Origin: a virus
Strand: one strand, 5' to 3'
Length of the DNA stretch: 45,168 nt
IMG/VR virus record: IMGVR_UViG_3300032296_003995
Span: 1 to 45,168 of that record
The position numbers and the translations under genes were made by a program. Shown here piece after piece: positions 22,901 to 31,727 of the stretch (its first letter is position 1; every line of letters starts with the position of its first letter). The notes under the pieces are model-generated. The model did not search any database. It had not been told where the DNA came from and worked only from the letters and a program-made list of their open reading frames with translations.

Positions 22901-25900
22901 TAAGAACCTCGAAGACGTTGTTCGGGAGGCGGCAGACAAGGCGCGGGTTGCATCTCTCGCGAAGAGCATCGCGCTGACGCAGAAGGGAGCTGCCGCGGCC
23001 TTGCGGAAGATGGACGACCGCGCCACGCGCCGCGAGATCTTGGCCTTGACTCGCTTCTTGGCCAAGAACCCAGAGCTCCTCGAGAACAAGGAGGTGGTCG
23101 AGCAAGTCAAGGACATCCTCAAGAGGGTCAAGTTGTCCGATGCCGAGAAGGCGGACGTGGCGCGCGGGATGTATAAGGCGGCTGGTGATAAGGTCCCTTC
23201 GCTCGGCGCTTCTCTCGGCTCCCTCAGCCGGGGTGCTCGGAAAGTCGGGCAGATGTCCGCGTACATCAAGTGGCGGCAGATGGCGCAGAGCACCGTCACG
23301 CGCCTCAAGGAGGCGTCTGAGAAGCTCGCGAAGAACAACGACGTCTCCTGGGGCGATCTCGGTTGGCGCACCGGAGACCCCCGCAAGGTCGTCCAGGCGC
23401 GGCAGAAGGCCGGCGCGGCGGTGGAGCAGGCCCTGCGCGGGCTGCAAGGGAGTGATGATCTCGGGGGTGCGTTCGCCGCGGCGCGGAAAGCTCTGCAGAA
23501 GGCGTTCCCCGGAGCGCAGACCAAGGAGCTCGACAAGCTCGCGACCCGGATGGACACGGCCATCGCTGGTGCTGAGGACCCGAAGGTCGACGTACGCACG
23601 CTGCAGATCGCCGCGCAGGCGGACATCGACGAAGCCGTGAAGAAGCTCCTCTCTGCTGACGAAGGCATCGTGCTCACGGCGATGCAGGCGTCGTGGACCC
23701 AGCGGGCGCTCAAGTACCAGATCAAGCAGATCATGGACCCGATGATGAGCTACGTCGGCTCGTCTTCGCAGGGTCTGCGCAACGTCTACCGCGCGACGCG
23801 CGGCATGGTCGAGATGTATACGGCGGGTCTCGACGGCGCGGTTCGTCGAGGCAAGGAGAAGATCGCCGCCGCTGTGAAGAGCGGTGGGTCCGAGACGCGC
23901 GAGCAGGTGTTCAACGTCCTGCGCCGAGAGATCAGCGACTTCCTCGGTTCCAGCAACGTCGTGTCCGAGCGAGGTGTTGCGGTCGGCGGGGTCTCCATCT
24001 TCGACCGCGCGAAGCGCGCGCTGGTGACGGACGGCCCGGCGCCGCGCGAGACGCCGGCGCTGCCCACCGAGAAGGCCGACCTCCTGTCCGCGGCCGAAGA
24101 CAAGTCTGCTGTCAAGGGCATGTCTGCTGAGGAGGTGGCGAAGAGCACTGTTCGCCTGGAGAACATCGCCAAGGCCGCGCAGGAGAAGTACGACAAACTT
24201 CTCCTCAAAATCGACGCGCTGGAGGCCAAGGTCCGCGACGCAGCCGCCGCTCCGCCCGCCGACATCGACCCGAAGGTGCAGAACGAACTGCTCGGCAACG
24301 TCGAGGATCTCCGGCGAGCCCGCGATGCGGCCAAGCAGGAACTCGACGAGGTCGAGGGACGTGACCTCCAGGACTTCTACGCAGGCTCGGATCTCGCCGG
24401 CGAGGTCACCAAGAGGCAGTCAGCGCAGGAGGAGATCAAGAACATCGTCGATGAGACGAAAGTGGCCAAGGCTGAGGTCGACGCAGCCGAGAAGCAGCTT
24501 GAGGCGCTCAGGGCGCAGCGGTCCGGCATCAACCGGAGGACCCTTGGTGCGTTCAAGGTGCGCCAGGACCCGGAGAACCTGCGGTCCCTGCTGAGCAAAG
24601 AGACGGCGGAGAGGGTTGACCGTGCTGAGGAGGCCCTCGCCTCCGCACTCGACGAGGACGAGGTCGTCCGTGCTGCCATCCGTGATCGGGCCGCCGCTCT
24701 CCCCAAGACGAAGGAAGAGATCACGCAGATCGAGAAGGCCGCCCAGGGCGCAAGGGAGCGCCTCGCGGATGCGCAGGCCCGCTACGCCGCCCTCGGCGAG
24801 GGGCCCCAGCCCGGCAAGAGCTCGACGGCCTGGCGCGCTTCTCGGACGCGGGCCAAGGCCCTTGTCGACAGCGCAGCCGAAGATGTGCGCTCCGCCGAAG
24901 ACCGCATCCAGGGGGTCATCGACGACGCCGTCGACGCTCTCGTCTCCAGCGACAAGAAGGTCGCGGCGGATCTCGACCGGGTCGTGAAGGCAGCCCGCCG
25001 GGCGCGGGAGTCCTACGATAGTGCGCTCGGCGTCGCAGACGGCGAGATCGCCAAGGCGCGTCGGGCCCCCGTGCTCGCGTCGCCTGATGAGGTGAAGGCG
25101 GCGCAGAAAGTGCTCGACGACCAGATCGAGCAGGTTCGCGCCGCGGCTCTCGCCCCGGCGAACAAGAAGGTCAGCGACCTCGCAGCCGCGCAGAAGAAGG
25201 CGCAGAAGGTCGTCGACGACGTCGGCAAGAAGGTCGACAAGATCATCAACGACGATGCCGAAGCTGCGAAGGTCTTGGCTGAGATCAAGAAGAAGGCCGT
25301 TGCCGAAGCTGCTGATAAAGCCGACAAGGCCGCAAAGGCGTTCTTGGCAAAGGAGAAGGACGTCGCCGCGATCATCAAGGCCGCCGATGACCTTCTCGCA
25401 CGACGGGACGAGATCACCGAAGGTGCGAAGAAGGCGCAGGCCGAGCTTGACCAGATCAAGGCCGACGACCTCGTCTCCAAGGCGGAGGCTGAGTTCCTGT
25501 CGAAGAAGGCGGATCTCGACGGCTTCGTCGACCGCGTGCGCCTGGAGCGGGAGCGGATGGCTGCCGCGGCCCGAGAGGTGGCGATCCGCGAACTTCGCGA
25601 GCCCGGCGCGGTTGGCTCGGCGCAGCGGCTCGCCGCCGAGGAGCCCGAGGAGCTTGACGAGGTGCTGGTGCGCCTCGGCATGTCCGTCTGGCTGGGCCTG
25701 CAGTCGGCCCCCGAGACCCTGCAGAAGGCGGAGCTCCCGGGCCTGGCCTACCGCTTCGCGCGCGAGGCCTTGTCCGAGAGCGTCGACTTCGACGACTTCC
25801 TCGGGCGGCTGACCTCGAAGTGGGCCGGCAAGGCCGCTGCATCGAGCGCCGTGCTCGAGCAGGACGCAAAGTCGATGGTCTTCGCCGCCGCGGCGCTGGT

Positions 25901-28244
25901 CGAGGGAGCTGCCCGCGACGTGGCCATCGACGCGACGCTCCGCGAGGGCATCGCGCTGGTGGACCCGATGGCCGCCAAAGCGATGAACCAGATCCAACGT
26001 GTCGCCTCCGGCGGGCTCAAGATGACCGACCTCAAGAAGAGCCACATCGAGGATGCCCTCCTCGGCCTTCTAAAGATCGGCGGGCTCATCCAGCGGACCG
26101 TCGAAGGCTCTGCTGCCACTCCCGAGGGGATGGGCAAGAGCAAGGCTGAGCGTCCGCTCGGCGTTGCGCTGGCTGCTTCTCGGGACATCCAAGTGACGAG
26201 CCAGAGCGTCTACTTGCCCAAGCAGCTTATCGAGGGTCTGACGACTGAGATTGATCTTCTCCGTAAGGAGGCGGACCTCCTGCCTTCGCAGAGTCCGAAC
26301 ACGCTCGTCAACAAGTACCTGATCAGCACGGTACGCGACATGATGCACTTCATGCGCACCACGCTCCTTATCGGGTTCGGGATCAACCTCCTCGGCTACC
26401 GGGCCAAGACCGTGCTCGGCGACTCCGAGCAGGTCTTCGCCACGCAGGGGGCCGGGGAAGGGGCGCAGATCCTGGCGCGCGGCGTGACGCAGATGATCCC
26501 GCGCAAGGGCGGGCAGGTCACGGCGGCGGTGCAGAGCGTGGACCTCGCGGCGCCCGTGCGGCGCGGCATCGACTGGGCGCGCACGCAGGGGCTCCCTGGC
26601 CCCGTGAAGGACGTGATCGAGAAGGTCGGCAACCCCGTCGCGGACTGGCTGCGCGGCGCGAACAGCCCGACCCTCGGCAAGTTGATCGCCACGTACGCTA
26701 CCAGCCCGAACGAGGAGCTCGTCCTGGGTAAAGTCGCCAAGACCCGCGCCGAGTGGCTCGAAGAGGCGGCTCGTCAGGGAGCCTTTGACAACAACGTCGA
26801 GGCCGGACTGCGGAAGACCATGCGCGACGTGCGGGACCAGATCAACCTGGTGACCACGACCCGCATGTCGTGGGCTGAGGCGAAGGAGGCCGCTGCCGAG
26901 CGCGGCGTGTCCCCCTACACGCTCTTCATGCAGCGTCGCCCCCTGCGGGGGGACGAGGTCCTGCAGCGGCCTGGCATGTTCGAGACGGTGCGTGCCTGGG
27001 CGGTCGAGCATCAGCGCGCTCTCGAATCGCGTGAGGCGGATGTTCAGCGCACGTCTCGGCAGCTCATGTACTTCCGCCTGCGCGAGAAGGGCATGAGCGA
27101 GCAGGAGGCCGGCGAGGCGATGCGGCGCGGTCTGCTCGATTGGTCCTTCGGGCTCAACAGCGGCATGGCCAAGATCGTCGCGTACCTCCCGTTCTGGCGC
27201 TATCACCTGCTCTCCTTCAAGCAAGGCTTCCAGCTTCTCTTCGGGGAGGGCAAGACACACAACTTCGACCGTGCGCAGAAGTTCCTCCGCGCCTACGACG
27301 GCTTCTACGAAGGCACCCCGTCGGAGGACGAGATCTCCCTGATCAAGGAGCGTGCGCGGCAAGTGGCGCGCGAGAGTGGGCGGAGTGAGGAGGCCGCGGA
27401 TCTCGAGGTCAGCCAGTTCCTTGCGGCGAAGCAGTTCGCTATGGGAAACGTGCCGCGCTTCATCCAGATGGGCAACCGGCCCTACTCCGTCGAGCACGTC
27501 TCGGGCATCAGCTACGGGGATCTCGGCACGGGCCGCTGGGGCCAGGCCGAGAAGGTCGACGAGGCGCGCCGTGCCTACCGGGACCCGGAGGGGCGCACGA
27601 CCTCGTGGCAGGCGCGGGTGGCCCCGCGGAGCTCCATCGTCGGCGCCCTCGACGCCGCCGCCTCGATGTCTCTGGCGATGGAGTCCGCCTACCACTACGC
27701 GACGGGGGACAAGGAGGCCTCCGAGGCCGCTCTCTACAAGGGGTCGATCCCCTGGCTCGACCGTCTGCCCACGCCTGTCCGTACGATGGCCGAGCAGGCT
27801 ATCTTCCGACTCGACGGGGAGGTCGCTAAGGCCGCTTTCGCAGGCAACCCCAACTACACCGACTACGGTCGCGTGTCTCCGGCCGAGGGTGACCTCGCAG
27901 AGATGCTCGGTATCCCCGTCACCAACACGCTCGATGACCCTCGTCCGTCGGTTCCGAACGACTTCAAGATGCTGTTCTCCTTGCCGATTCTCGGGGTCCC
28001 CTCGCCGCTGGTCTCGCAGGCGACGCAGGCCATCAACGCGGTCTCGTACCAGAACCCGTATCAGTTCGACGACTCCTCGTTCAAGAAGGCCATCGCCACG
28101 CCCTCGGCTATCTGGGGTCTGTACCGCTCCTACGGGTTCGACCCCTCGTTCAATCAGGCGATGGAGGATGCGGCGAAGAAGCGCGGCGCTGATGTGCTCA
28201 TCAAGCGCGCCGAGCGGGGGACCCAAAAGTACAACCCGCGGTAG
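19989..28244 (+). CDS. Giant internal virion (ejection) protein, 2751 residues
   Basis: This is the largest gene of the window. The ATG follows AGAGGTG, with a GGATAGG motif 33 bp upstream. The N-terminal 140 residues are charged, helical and Ala-rich. A largely alpha-helical body follows, with strong coiled-coil stretches near residues 680-960 and 1380-1860. A hydrophobic segment (RTTLLIGFGINLLGY, about 2117-2140) may insert in a membrane. The C-terminal 450 residues are more globular and aromatic (IVAYLPFWRYHLLSFKQGFQLLFG, then VPRFIQMGNRPYSVE), a layout I associate with large phage internal proteins. I see no Cys in the whole chain, no lytic transglycosylase motif and no single-subunit RNA polymerase motifs. 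It would be the T7 gp16 counterpart at twice the size. Confidence 0.7.
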   Translation: MPAEKKPVSLENIYKKNLEETYGKVPSAEEIYTEGMTAFGESAAAYKKVGEDLDALAAQKKAEKAATQTEQAAFDAARTAGSDRARMAGTSPGTKAAAAMLESVAAGAGAAAGGARPEPAEAAPAETSFYENKDLSPAERARAREAALAFDVAFRAIEQEENEEASPVDWVASFLPWSDQSTVAPGVPNGPIARAYGGDDPAYKAIQNPDERNRILGMVREILDEEGGVELWQGTDANDKDAYINRKIIEDIRLGPNEEKVAALYSVFDNATDKQFDASSTLSRLQKAYASDGERAYREERGLPPEQRLDKAEVDRINADAFSKAAADVNRIKTLSLPHVFVDTGASDLVAKYMKDEGSLNAAERVKARTFDALGLYPQQLDDIYNQSTGVGKALPGLLIGATSAGRALEVLSLQEQVAAQVEVFASKVNDEIAKAQDPNAPTLGETATAFGKGAASALSTSVGPLPDILQGVFGDEDSEAFAREADIRLLEAASDNRDFFDTAAFTLPVLAAAPFGRDAQAEVLVDALEVQNLSKLAAFFAAVVLPDTSPLGATASLSRKAASSVARSARFRQTAKIWSDIERVISEAATPSEAIEAAKKISLAEGMVVESLLMREEARNNISNIGRTLGGLSDQGAPRRGVNFSQEVINAEATLRSLIEGKASPDVINAQKKLIQDLQEKEAAEAEAVLAEKAGDVRIYEDVLDAGLRQTDDEALGEAVGAVAGADKGKVAKLADENEVAKRVLTRHPENLRALDEATTNAGASDEQLLRARQAISEIASGERSRVLQQEAAKYEAQAAKRESDSVIDQVKELDALKKAVGELGDRMAALGKASPEAKAFVDSVRETMKARARATEAEAEVLRLRREVLDLPESQVLDEIKRIEGIDAAQRSAADVDALRRFKAAVSDKGSARVPTAGLFRAQEAAKAANDLLDVATAAQRAARKGLDPDAAKEAISIVVKMKKLAPDGKNLEDVVREAADKARVASLAKSIALTQKGAAAALRKMDDRATRREILALTRFLAKNPELLENKEVVEQVKDILKRVKLSDAEKADVARGMYKAAGDKVPSLGASLGSLSRGARKVGQMSAYIKWRQMAQSTVTRLKEASEKLAKNNDVSWGDLGWRTGDPRKVVQARQKAGAAVEQALRGLQGSDDLGGAFAAARKALQKAFPGAQTKELDKLATRMDTAIAGAEDPKVDVRTLQIAAQADIDEAVKKLLSADEGIVLTAMQASWTQRALKYQIKQIMDPMMSYVGSSSQGLRNVYRATRGMVEMYTAGLDGAVRRGKEKIAAAVKSGGSETREQVFNVLRREISDFLGSSNVVSERGVAVGGVSIFDRAKRALVTDGPAPRETPALPTEKADLLSAAEDKSAVKGMSAEEVAKSTVRLENIAKAAQEKYDKLLLKIDALEAKVRDAAAAPPADIDPKVQNELLGNVEDLRRARDAAKQELDEVEGRDLQDFYAGSDLAGEVTKRQSAQEEIKNIVDETKVAKAEVDAAEKQLEALRAQRSGINRRTLGAFKVRQDPENLRSLLSKETAERVDRAEEALASALDEDEVVRAAIRDRAAALPKTKEEITQIEKAAQGARERLADAQARYAALGEGPQPGKSSTAWRASRTRAKALVDSAAEDVRSAEDRIQGVIDDAVDALVSSDKKVAADLDRVVKAARRARESYDSALGVADGEIAKARRAPVLASPDEVKAAQKVLDDQIEQVRAAALAPANKKVSDLAAAQKKAQKVVDDVGKKVDKIINDDAEAAKVLAEIKKKAVAEAADKADKAAKAFLAKEKDVAAIIKAADDLLARRDEITEGAKKAQAELDQIKADDLVSKAEAEFLSKKADLDGFVDRVRLERERMAAAAREVAIRELREPGAVGSAQRLAAEEPEELDEVLVRLGMSVWLGLQSAPETLQKAELPGLAYRFAREALSESVDFDDFLGRLTSKWAGKAAASSAVLEQDAKSMVFAAAALVEGAARDVAIDATLREGIALVDPMAAKAMNQIQRVASGGLKMTDLKKSHIEDALLGLLKIGGLIQRTVEGSAATPEGMGKSKAERPLGVALAASRDIQVTSQSVYLPKQLIEGLTTEIDLLRKEADLLPSQSPNTLVNKYLISTVRDMMHFMRTTLLIGFGINLLGYRAKTVLGDSEQVFATQGAGEGAQILARGVTQMIPRKGGQVTAAVQSVDLAAPVRRGIDWARTQGLPGPVKDVIEKVGNPVADWLRGANSPTLGKLIATYATSPNEELVLGKVAKTRAEWLEEAARQGAFDNNVEAGLRKTMRDVRDQINLVTTTRMSWAEAKEAAAERGVSPYTLFMQRRPLRGDEVLQRPGMFETVRAWAVEHQRALESREADVQRTSRQLMYFRLREKGMSEQEAGEAMRRGLLDWSFGLNSGMAKIVAYLPFWRYHLLSFKQGFQLLFGEGKTHNFDRAQKFLRAYDGFYEGTPSEDEISLIKERARQVARESGRSEEAADLEVSQFLAAKQFAMGNVPRFIQMGNRPYSVEHVSGISYGDLGTGRWGQAEKVDEARRAYRDPEGRTTSWQARVAPRSSIVGALDAAASMSLAMESAYHYATGDKEASEAALYKGSIPWLDRLPTPVRTMAEQAIFRLDGEVAKAAFAGNPNYTDYGRVSPAEGDLAEMLGIPVTNTLDDPRPSVPNDFKMLFSLPILGVPSPLVSQATQAINAVSYQNPYQFDDSSFKKAIATPSAIWGLYRSYGFDPSFNQAMEDAAKKRGADVLIKRAERGTQKYNPR

Positions 28245-28322
28245 CGGTCGTGCTTGCAGGGGCTTGACACGAGGGTTACGCTCGGCCTGTCCCCTACCAC
28301 CCTGATTCCTGGAGCCGAAAAC

Positions 28323-29102
28323 ATGGGCACCCGCACCGACGTCTCTCCACTCAAGCGTTCCTTCGACGGCGAGCTTCTCTCCGTGGGGAAGACGGCCGGG
28401 CGCATCCGCGGCTTCTTCCGCTCCACCTCTACGCCGGCGAAGATCGCGCGTGGCTGCATCATGACGATGAAGAGCCAGCACGCGAACGGCGCCATCATCT
28501 TCGAGCCCGCGCTCGCGGACGGCACCCAGTTCGCCGGCGAGGCGATGCCTGGCGCGCTGTACGTCTTCGTCGGGCCGACCACGGCCGCCGCCACGTTCGC
28601 GCTCGAGGCCATGCGGAACCTGACCCAGCCCTGGGCGTCCGACGCGCTGGTGATCGACTTCGACACCAGTGGGCTCAACAACGGCGATTACATCTTCCTC
28701 CAGGACACCGTCGGGGCGGGCGGCCTGAACATCGGCTCGACCCCCGGCACCCAGCCCGTCGCGGTGGGCCGGGTCCTGGGCGCGGGCGATGCCGCCGGCA
28801 AGGTCCTCCTCTGCCCGACCGAGGCCGCTGCGAGCTACGCGATGGCGTCGAACTACGGGAACGAGGTGGCTAAGGGCACGCTCACCTTCGGCGCTCTGGA
28901 GACGTCCAAGACCGCCACGCTCGGCGCCCGCTACGCCAACGGCGTCGCCATCGTGACGCAGAAGAGCTTCTCCGGCACCCCGACGGCGACCGGCGAGGTG
29001 ACCGCTGCCATCAACGGCTCGGGCGTCCTGACCCTCACCCTCGCCGCCGCGCCGGGCGCGGGCAACGGGCGCGTCTTTCAGTACATGGCCCTCCCCGGCT
29101 AA
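28323..29102 (+). CDS. Probable virion surface/decoration protein
   Basis: The ATG at 28323 is chosen because GGAG lies 8 bases upstream. A TTG further upstream lacks a ribosome binding site. The 259-residue product is Gly/Ala/Thr-rich and beta-prone. A stretch reading GTQPVAVGRVLGAGDAAGKVLLCPT resembles beta-barrel head-decoration proteins. The C-terminus (VTAAINGSGVLTLTLAAAPGAG) looks like an Ig-like or decoration strand pair. It opens the last structural segment after the giant gene. A decoration or fibre-accessory role is inferred. Confidence 0.55.
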   Translation: MGTRTDVSPLKRSFDGELLSVGKTAGRIRGFFRSTSTPAKIARGCIMTMKSQHANGAIIFEPALADGTQFAGEAMPGALYVFVGPTTAAATFALEAMRNLTQPWASDALVIDFDTSGLNNGDYIFLQDTVGAGGLNIGSTPGTQPVAVGRVLGAGDAAGKVLLCPTEAAASYAMASNYGNEVAKGTLTFGALETSKTATLGARYANGVAIVTQKSFSGTPTATGEVTAAINGSGVLTLTLAAAPGAGNGRVFQYMALPG

Positions 29103-29138
29103 GACGGATAGGACACCTCGTCTTGACGGGAGGCTGAC

Positions 29139-29600
29139 ATGATGACCAAGGCGTACCGGCTCCGTGCCACCACCTTCGATACGGGAGGCAGCTCCGCGCG
29201 GGCTGTCATCCCGATCAAGATGGCGCAGGGCATCTTCCTCCTCGAGCAGGTCTACGTCATCCCCGACGTGGTCGGCGCCGGGGCCACGACCTACTCGACG
29301 TGGCTCGGGGCCTACACCTCGACCGGCGACGAGCCGGAGAAGTACGACCCCTCGGTCCGCTTCCTCGATGAGGCCCGCGCGGTGACGGCCGGCACCCCCT
29401 CCGCTCCCGGGCGAGACCCCGCTGAGTGGGTGGCCAAAGGTGTCGGCGTCGGCGACGTCTACATGCCGATCCGGCGCTCCGCTCTCGCTGACGGGACCGG
29501 GAACATCGTCCTGGTCATCGAGTTCGATGCGGGGACGGACCACACCGGGCGCGTCGAGATCGGCGGCACCTGGTCGCCCATCGAACGGCAGGCGATCTGA
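29139..29600 (+). CDS. Unknown 153-residue virion-region protein
   Basis: A GGGAGG ribosome binding site precedes tandem ATG codons (29139 and 29142), and either could be used. The product is beta-prone (FLLEQVYVIPDVV, NIVLVIEFDAGTDHTGRVEIGG) without Cys. The stop overlaps the fibre candidate start (TGATG), so the two are translationally coupled. A small adaptor or chaperone for the next protein is a fair guess. It is preceded by a weak hairpin (29101-29124) with GGATAGG in its loop. Confidence 0.7.
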   Translation: MMTKAYRLRATTFDTGGSSARAVIPIKMAQGIFLLEQVYVIPDVVGAGATTYSTWLGAYTSTGDEPEKYDPSVRFLDEARAVTAGTPSAPGRDPAEWVAKGVGVGDVYMPIRRSALADGTGNIVLVIEFDAGTDHTGRVEIGGTWSPIERQAI

Positions 29601-31246
29601 TGGGCCAGGAGCTTCCGCACGCCCTCCTCGGACAGCAGCCGCTCTACGAGGAGGTCACCTCGGAGGGGGACGTCACGTTCCTCTGGTCTCCGTTGCCTTC
29701 TGGCGCTCGCGCCACCTACGAGTTGACGGAGGCCCCGGGAGGCAGCGCCGCCACCGTCTCCCTCTCCGGCGTGCTGGAAGGGGTTGACCTCCCGGGGTCC
29801 TACGTCGTTGTCCGCACCGTGCGGCTGGGCCTCGGCATCCTGTTCCGCGACTCGGGCGTCTGCGTCTGGCCTCAGACCAGCGCGCCTTCGCTGTCGCTGA
29901 CCGCGCCGTCGCCTGTGACCGTCGTGGCTGGCACGACGACGGGGGCCATCACCTTCCCCGAGGCGACTGGCGGGACGGCCCCCTACACCTACACGGCCAA
30001 GATCACGGGAGACTCGACGGGGACGTACTCCTCGTACGTGTCCTCGGTCTCCACCCGGACGGTGAACCTCGCGGCCCTGACGAACGGGCAGGTGGTCGAG
30101 GTTCAGTGCTGTGTCAGCGATGCGGACGGCAACACAGCCTTCGCCTACGGCATTGTCGTGGTCGCGTCGTCCGCTGCTGGGACGATGACCCCGGGGGCGT
30201 TCCCCGCCTCGCAGACGCTGGACGCCGACACGACGACGACCAGCATCACCTTCAACGACGTCGGCGGCACCTTCACGGCGCCGGTGACCTACGTCGCGAC
30301 CATCAGCAGCGGCCCTGGTAGCGTCAGCAACACGGACAAGACGGTCAGCCTGAGCGGCCTCGTGAACGACGGCGTGACGCTGGTGCGCCTCCGGGCGACC
30401 GACAGCAGCGGCACGCCCAAGATCGCAGACGCCTTCGCTCTGGTCCGCGTCCGGCCGTCCGTCGAGAACCCGCTCGTCTGGAAGAAGGTGCGGCGCTTTG
30501 ACTTCAAGGCTCAAGGGACCGTCTCGCTGGTCAGCGGTGACAACAACATTACGCTGACAGACGACGAGGGCAACAGCACAGACGTTGTGCTGAATAACTC
30601 GATGGGCGCCGGATCTTTTGTCTCTACCACAGCCACACTGTCCGCTGTGTCTGGATGGAAGCTGACTTTCGCGTCCACAAGCACGGGGACGTACCTGCGC
30701 TCGCGCCTCCCGATCCCCCTGGGCATCACGCTTGGCGCTGACGACGACATTCGTATTACGATGGTCGGCAAGATCAATAACCAGGTCTCCGCGAACTCGG
30801 CGTTCTGGCAGATGACTAACGGAAACGACATCAGCGAGGACGCGACCAACGCCCAAGGGCTTCGACTCTTGAAGTCAGGTGTGAACACGGCGCTGTACTT
30901 GCGAGCTGCCGGCGGAAGTGGCACGGTGATTACGCAGGCCAGTTCACCAGCTTGTCCGACTGCTTGGCAAGACGGAACCACGACCATTGTCGAAGAGCTC
31001 TATTTCCCACGGCGCATGAGCCGCGCAATCGCGACGGTCAACGCCTCTGGCAGCATCGGCGGCCCCTTCGCCGATCTGGGCCACGCAGGCACGACGCCTG
31101 GGTCCAACGTCCTGCGCCCCGGCTGGGGCGGCGGGAAGAACACTCTGTACCTGCAGCACTATGCCTCGAACGGCGCGGCCAACGGCCTCGGCCTGCAGTA
31201 CAGCGAGATCCACGAGATCCTCATTGAGCGGAGGACGCTGCCGTGA
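29600..31246 (+). CDS. Candidate tail fibre / receptor-binding protein with Ig-like repeats
   Basis: The 548-residue product begins with a short helical and strand region. At least two Ig-like beta domains follow: about residues 95-195, with LSLTAPSPVTVVAGTTTGAI and VNLAALTNGQVVEVQCCVSDADG, and about 195-290, with MTPGAFPASQTLDADTTTTS and VSLSGLVNDGVTLVRLRATDSSG. The C-terminal 250 residues resemble a lectin-like jelly roll (WKKVRRFDFKAQGTVSLV then WKLTFAS and GLGLQYSEIHEILIERR). Codons in about 30520-30970 are clearly less GC-ending than elsewhere, suggesting exchange of the binding domain. No depolymerase motif is seen. Confidence 0.6.
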   Translation: MGQELPHALLGQQPLYEEVTSEGDVTFLWSPLPSGARATYELTEAPGGSAATVSLSGVLEGVDLPGSYVVVRTVRLGLGILFRDSGVCVWPQTSAPSLSLTAPSPVTVVAGTTTGAITFPEATGGTAPYTYTAKITGDSTGTYSSYVSSVSTRTVNLAALTNGQVVEVQCCVSDADGNTAFAYGIVVVASSAAGTMTPGAFPASQTLDADTTTTSITFNDVGGTFTAPVTYVATISSGPGSVSNTDKTVSLSGLVNDGVTLVRLRATDSSGTPKIADAFALVRVRPSVENPLVWKKVRRFDFKAQGTVSLVSGDNNITLTDDEGNSTDVVLNNSMGAGSFVSTTATLSAVSGWKLTFASTSTGTYLRSRLPIPLGITLGADDDIRITMVGKINNQVSANSAFWQMTNGNDISEDATNAQGLRLLKSGVNTALYLRAAGGSGTVITQASSPACPTAWQDGTTTIVEELYFPRRMSRAIATVNASGSIGGPFADLGHAGTTPGSNVLRPGWGGGKNTLYLQHYASNGAANGLGLQYSEIHEILIERRTLP

Positions 31247-31461
31247 TCCAGATTCTGAGCACCGACCGGACCTTCCGCTCCACCCAGCCTGGCGGGGAGC
31301 CCGTCGAGGGTGTCTTCGTCGAGGGCTGGATCCCGCTGACCGAGGCGGCTGACCTCCTGACGCGCTACGACGCGAGCAGTGGCACGTCCCCCGGCGTGAC
31401 CGACGCTCGAACCATCGCGCGCCCGTTCCTTGACGCGCTCAAGACCGACCTGGAGGGATGA
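31243..31461 (+). CDS. Small unknown protein, 72 residues
   Basis: The GTG start overlaps the previous stop (GTGA) with GGAGG upstream. The product has a beta-prone N-terminus (FVEGWIPLTEAADLLTRYD) and a helical C-terminus. It overlaps the next gene by ATGA. No family is recognised. It is probably a small structural accessory. Confidence 0.65.
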   Translation: MIQILSTDRTFRSTQPGGEPVEGVFVEGWIPLTEAADLLTRYDASSGTSPGVTDARTIARPFLDALKTDLEG

Positions 31462-31727
31462 TGCCGACGCCAGCCAAGGGCAAGAAGTCCGCGAAGACGT
31501 TCACCAACCCCGACACGGGGCGCAAGAACACGGTCTCCTACGGGCAGGCCGGCAACGCCAAGGACGGCGGCCCGCGCATCCGACCGGGCACCTCGAAGGG
31601 TGACGCCTACTGCGCGCGGAGCGCCGGGCAGATGAAGATGCACCCCGAGGCCGCCAAGGACCCGAACAGCCCACTGCGCCTGAGCCGGAAGGCCTGGGCC
31701 TGCGAAGGGGAGAAGAGCCGCAAATGA
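31458..31727 (+). CDS. Small basic phage protein with a conserved-looking NPDTGRKxTVSYGQ motif
   Basis: The 89-residue product is Lys-rich. It carries FTNPDTGRKNTVSYGQAG, then a GTSKGDAYCARS block and SPLRLSRKAWACEG near the end. I recall this combination from small unassigned proteins of environmental phages, but cannot name the family. Two Cys (about 52 and 82) might pair or bind metal with others. Both ends overlap neighbouring genes (ATGA). It begins a cassette of four short basic proteins. Charge and size would suit a DNA- or RNA-binding role, which is inference. Confidence 0.75.
   Translation: MMPTPAKGKKSAKTFTNPDTGRKNTVSYGQAGNAKDGGPRIRPGTSKGDAYCARSAGQMKMHPEAAKDPNSPLRLSRKAWACEGEKSRK

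Noticed and set aside
19926-23447. Minus-strand open frame of 1173 residues, and another of 1157 at 26070-29543
   Set aside because: Both lie antisense to the giant gene and neighbours. Their composition (His/Arg/Leu/Asp-rich, no coherent domains) is the usual shadow of GC-rich codons.
19989-28244. N4-like virion RNA polymerase in the giant protein
   Set aside because: I looked for single-subunit polymerase motifs (the conserved DxxR, the R-x3-K-x7-YG type and HDS) and saw none.
28264-28292. TTGACA before the gene at 28323 as a promoter
   Set aside because: The region 16-18 bp downstream reads CTGTCC, with no -10 resemblance. A single hexamer match is expected by chance.
28254-28322. Upstream TTG start for the gene at 28323
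   Set aside because: No ribosome binding site precedes it, and the extension is unlike the rest of the protein. The ATG at 28323 has GGAG at good spacing.
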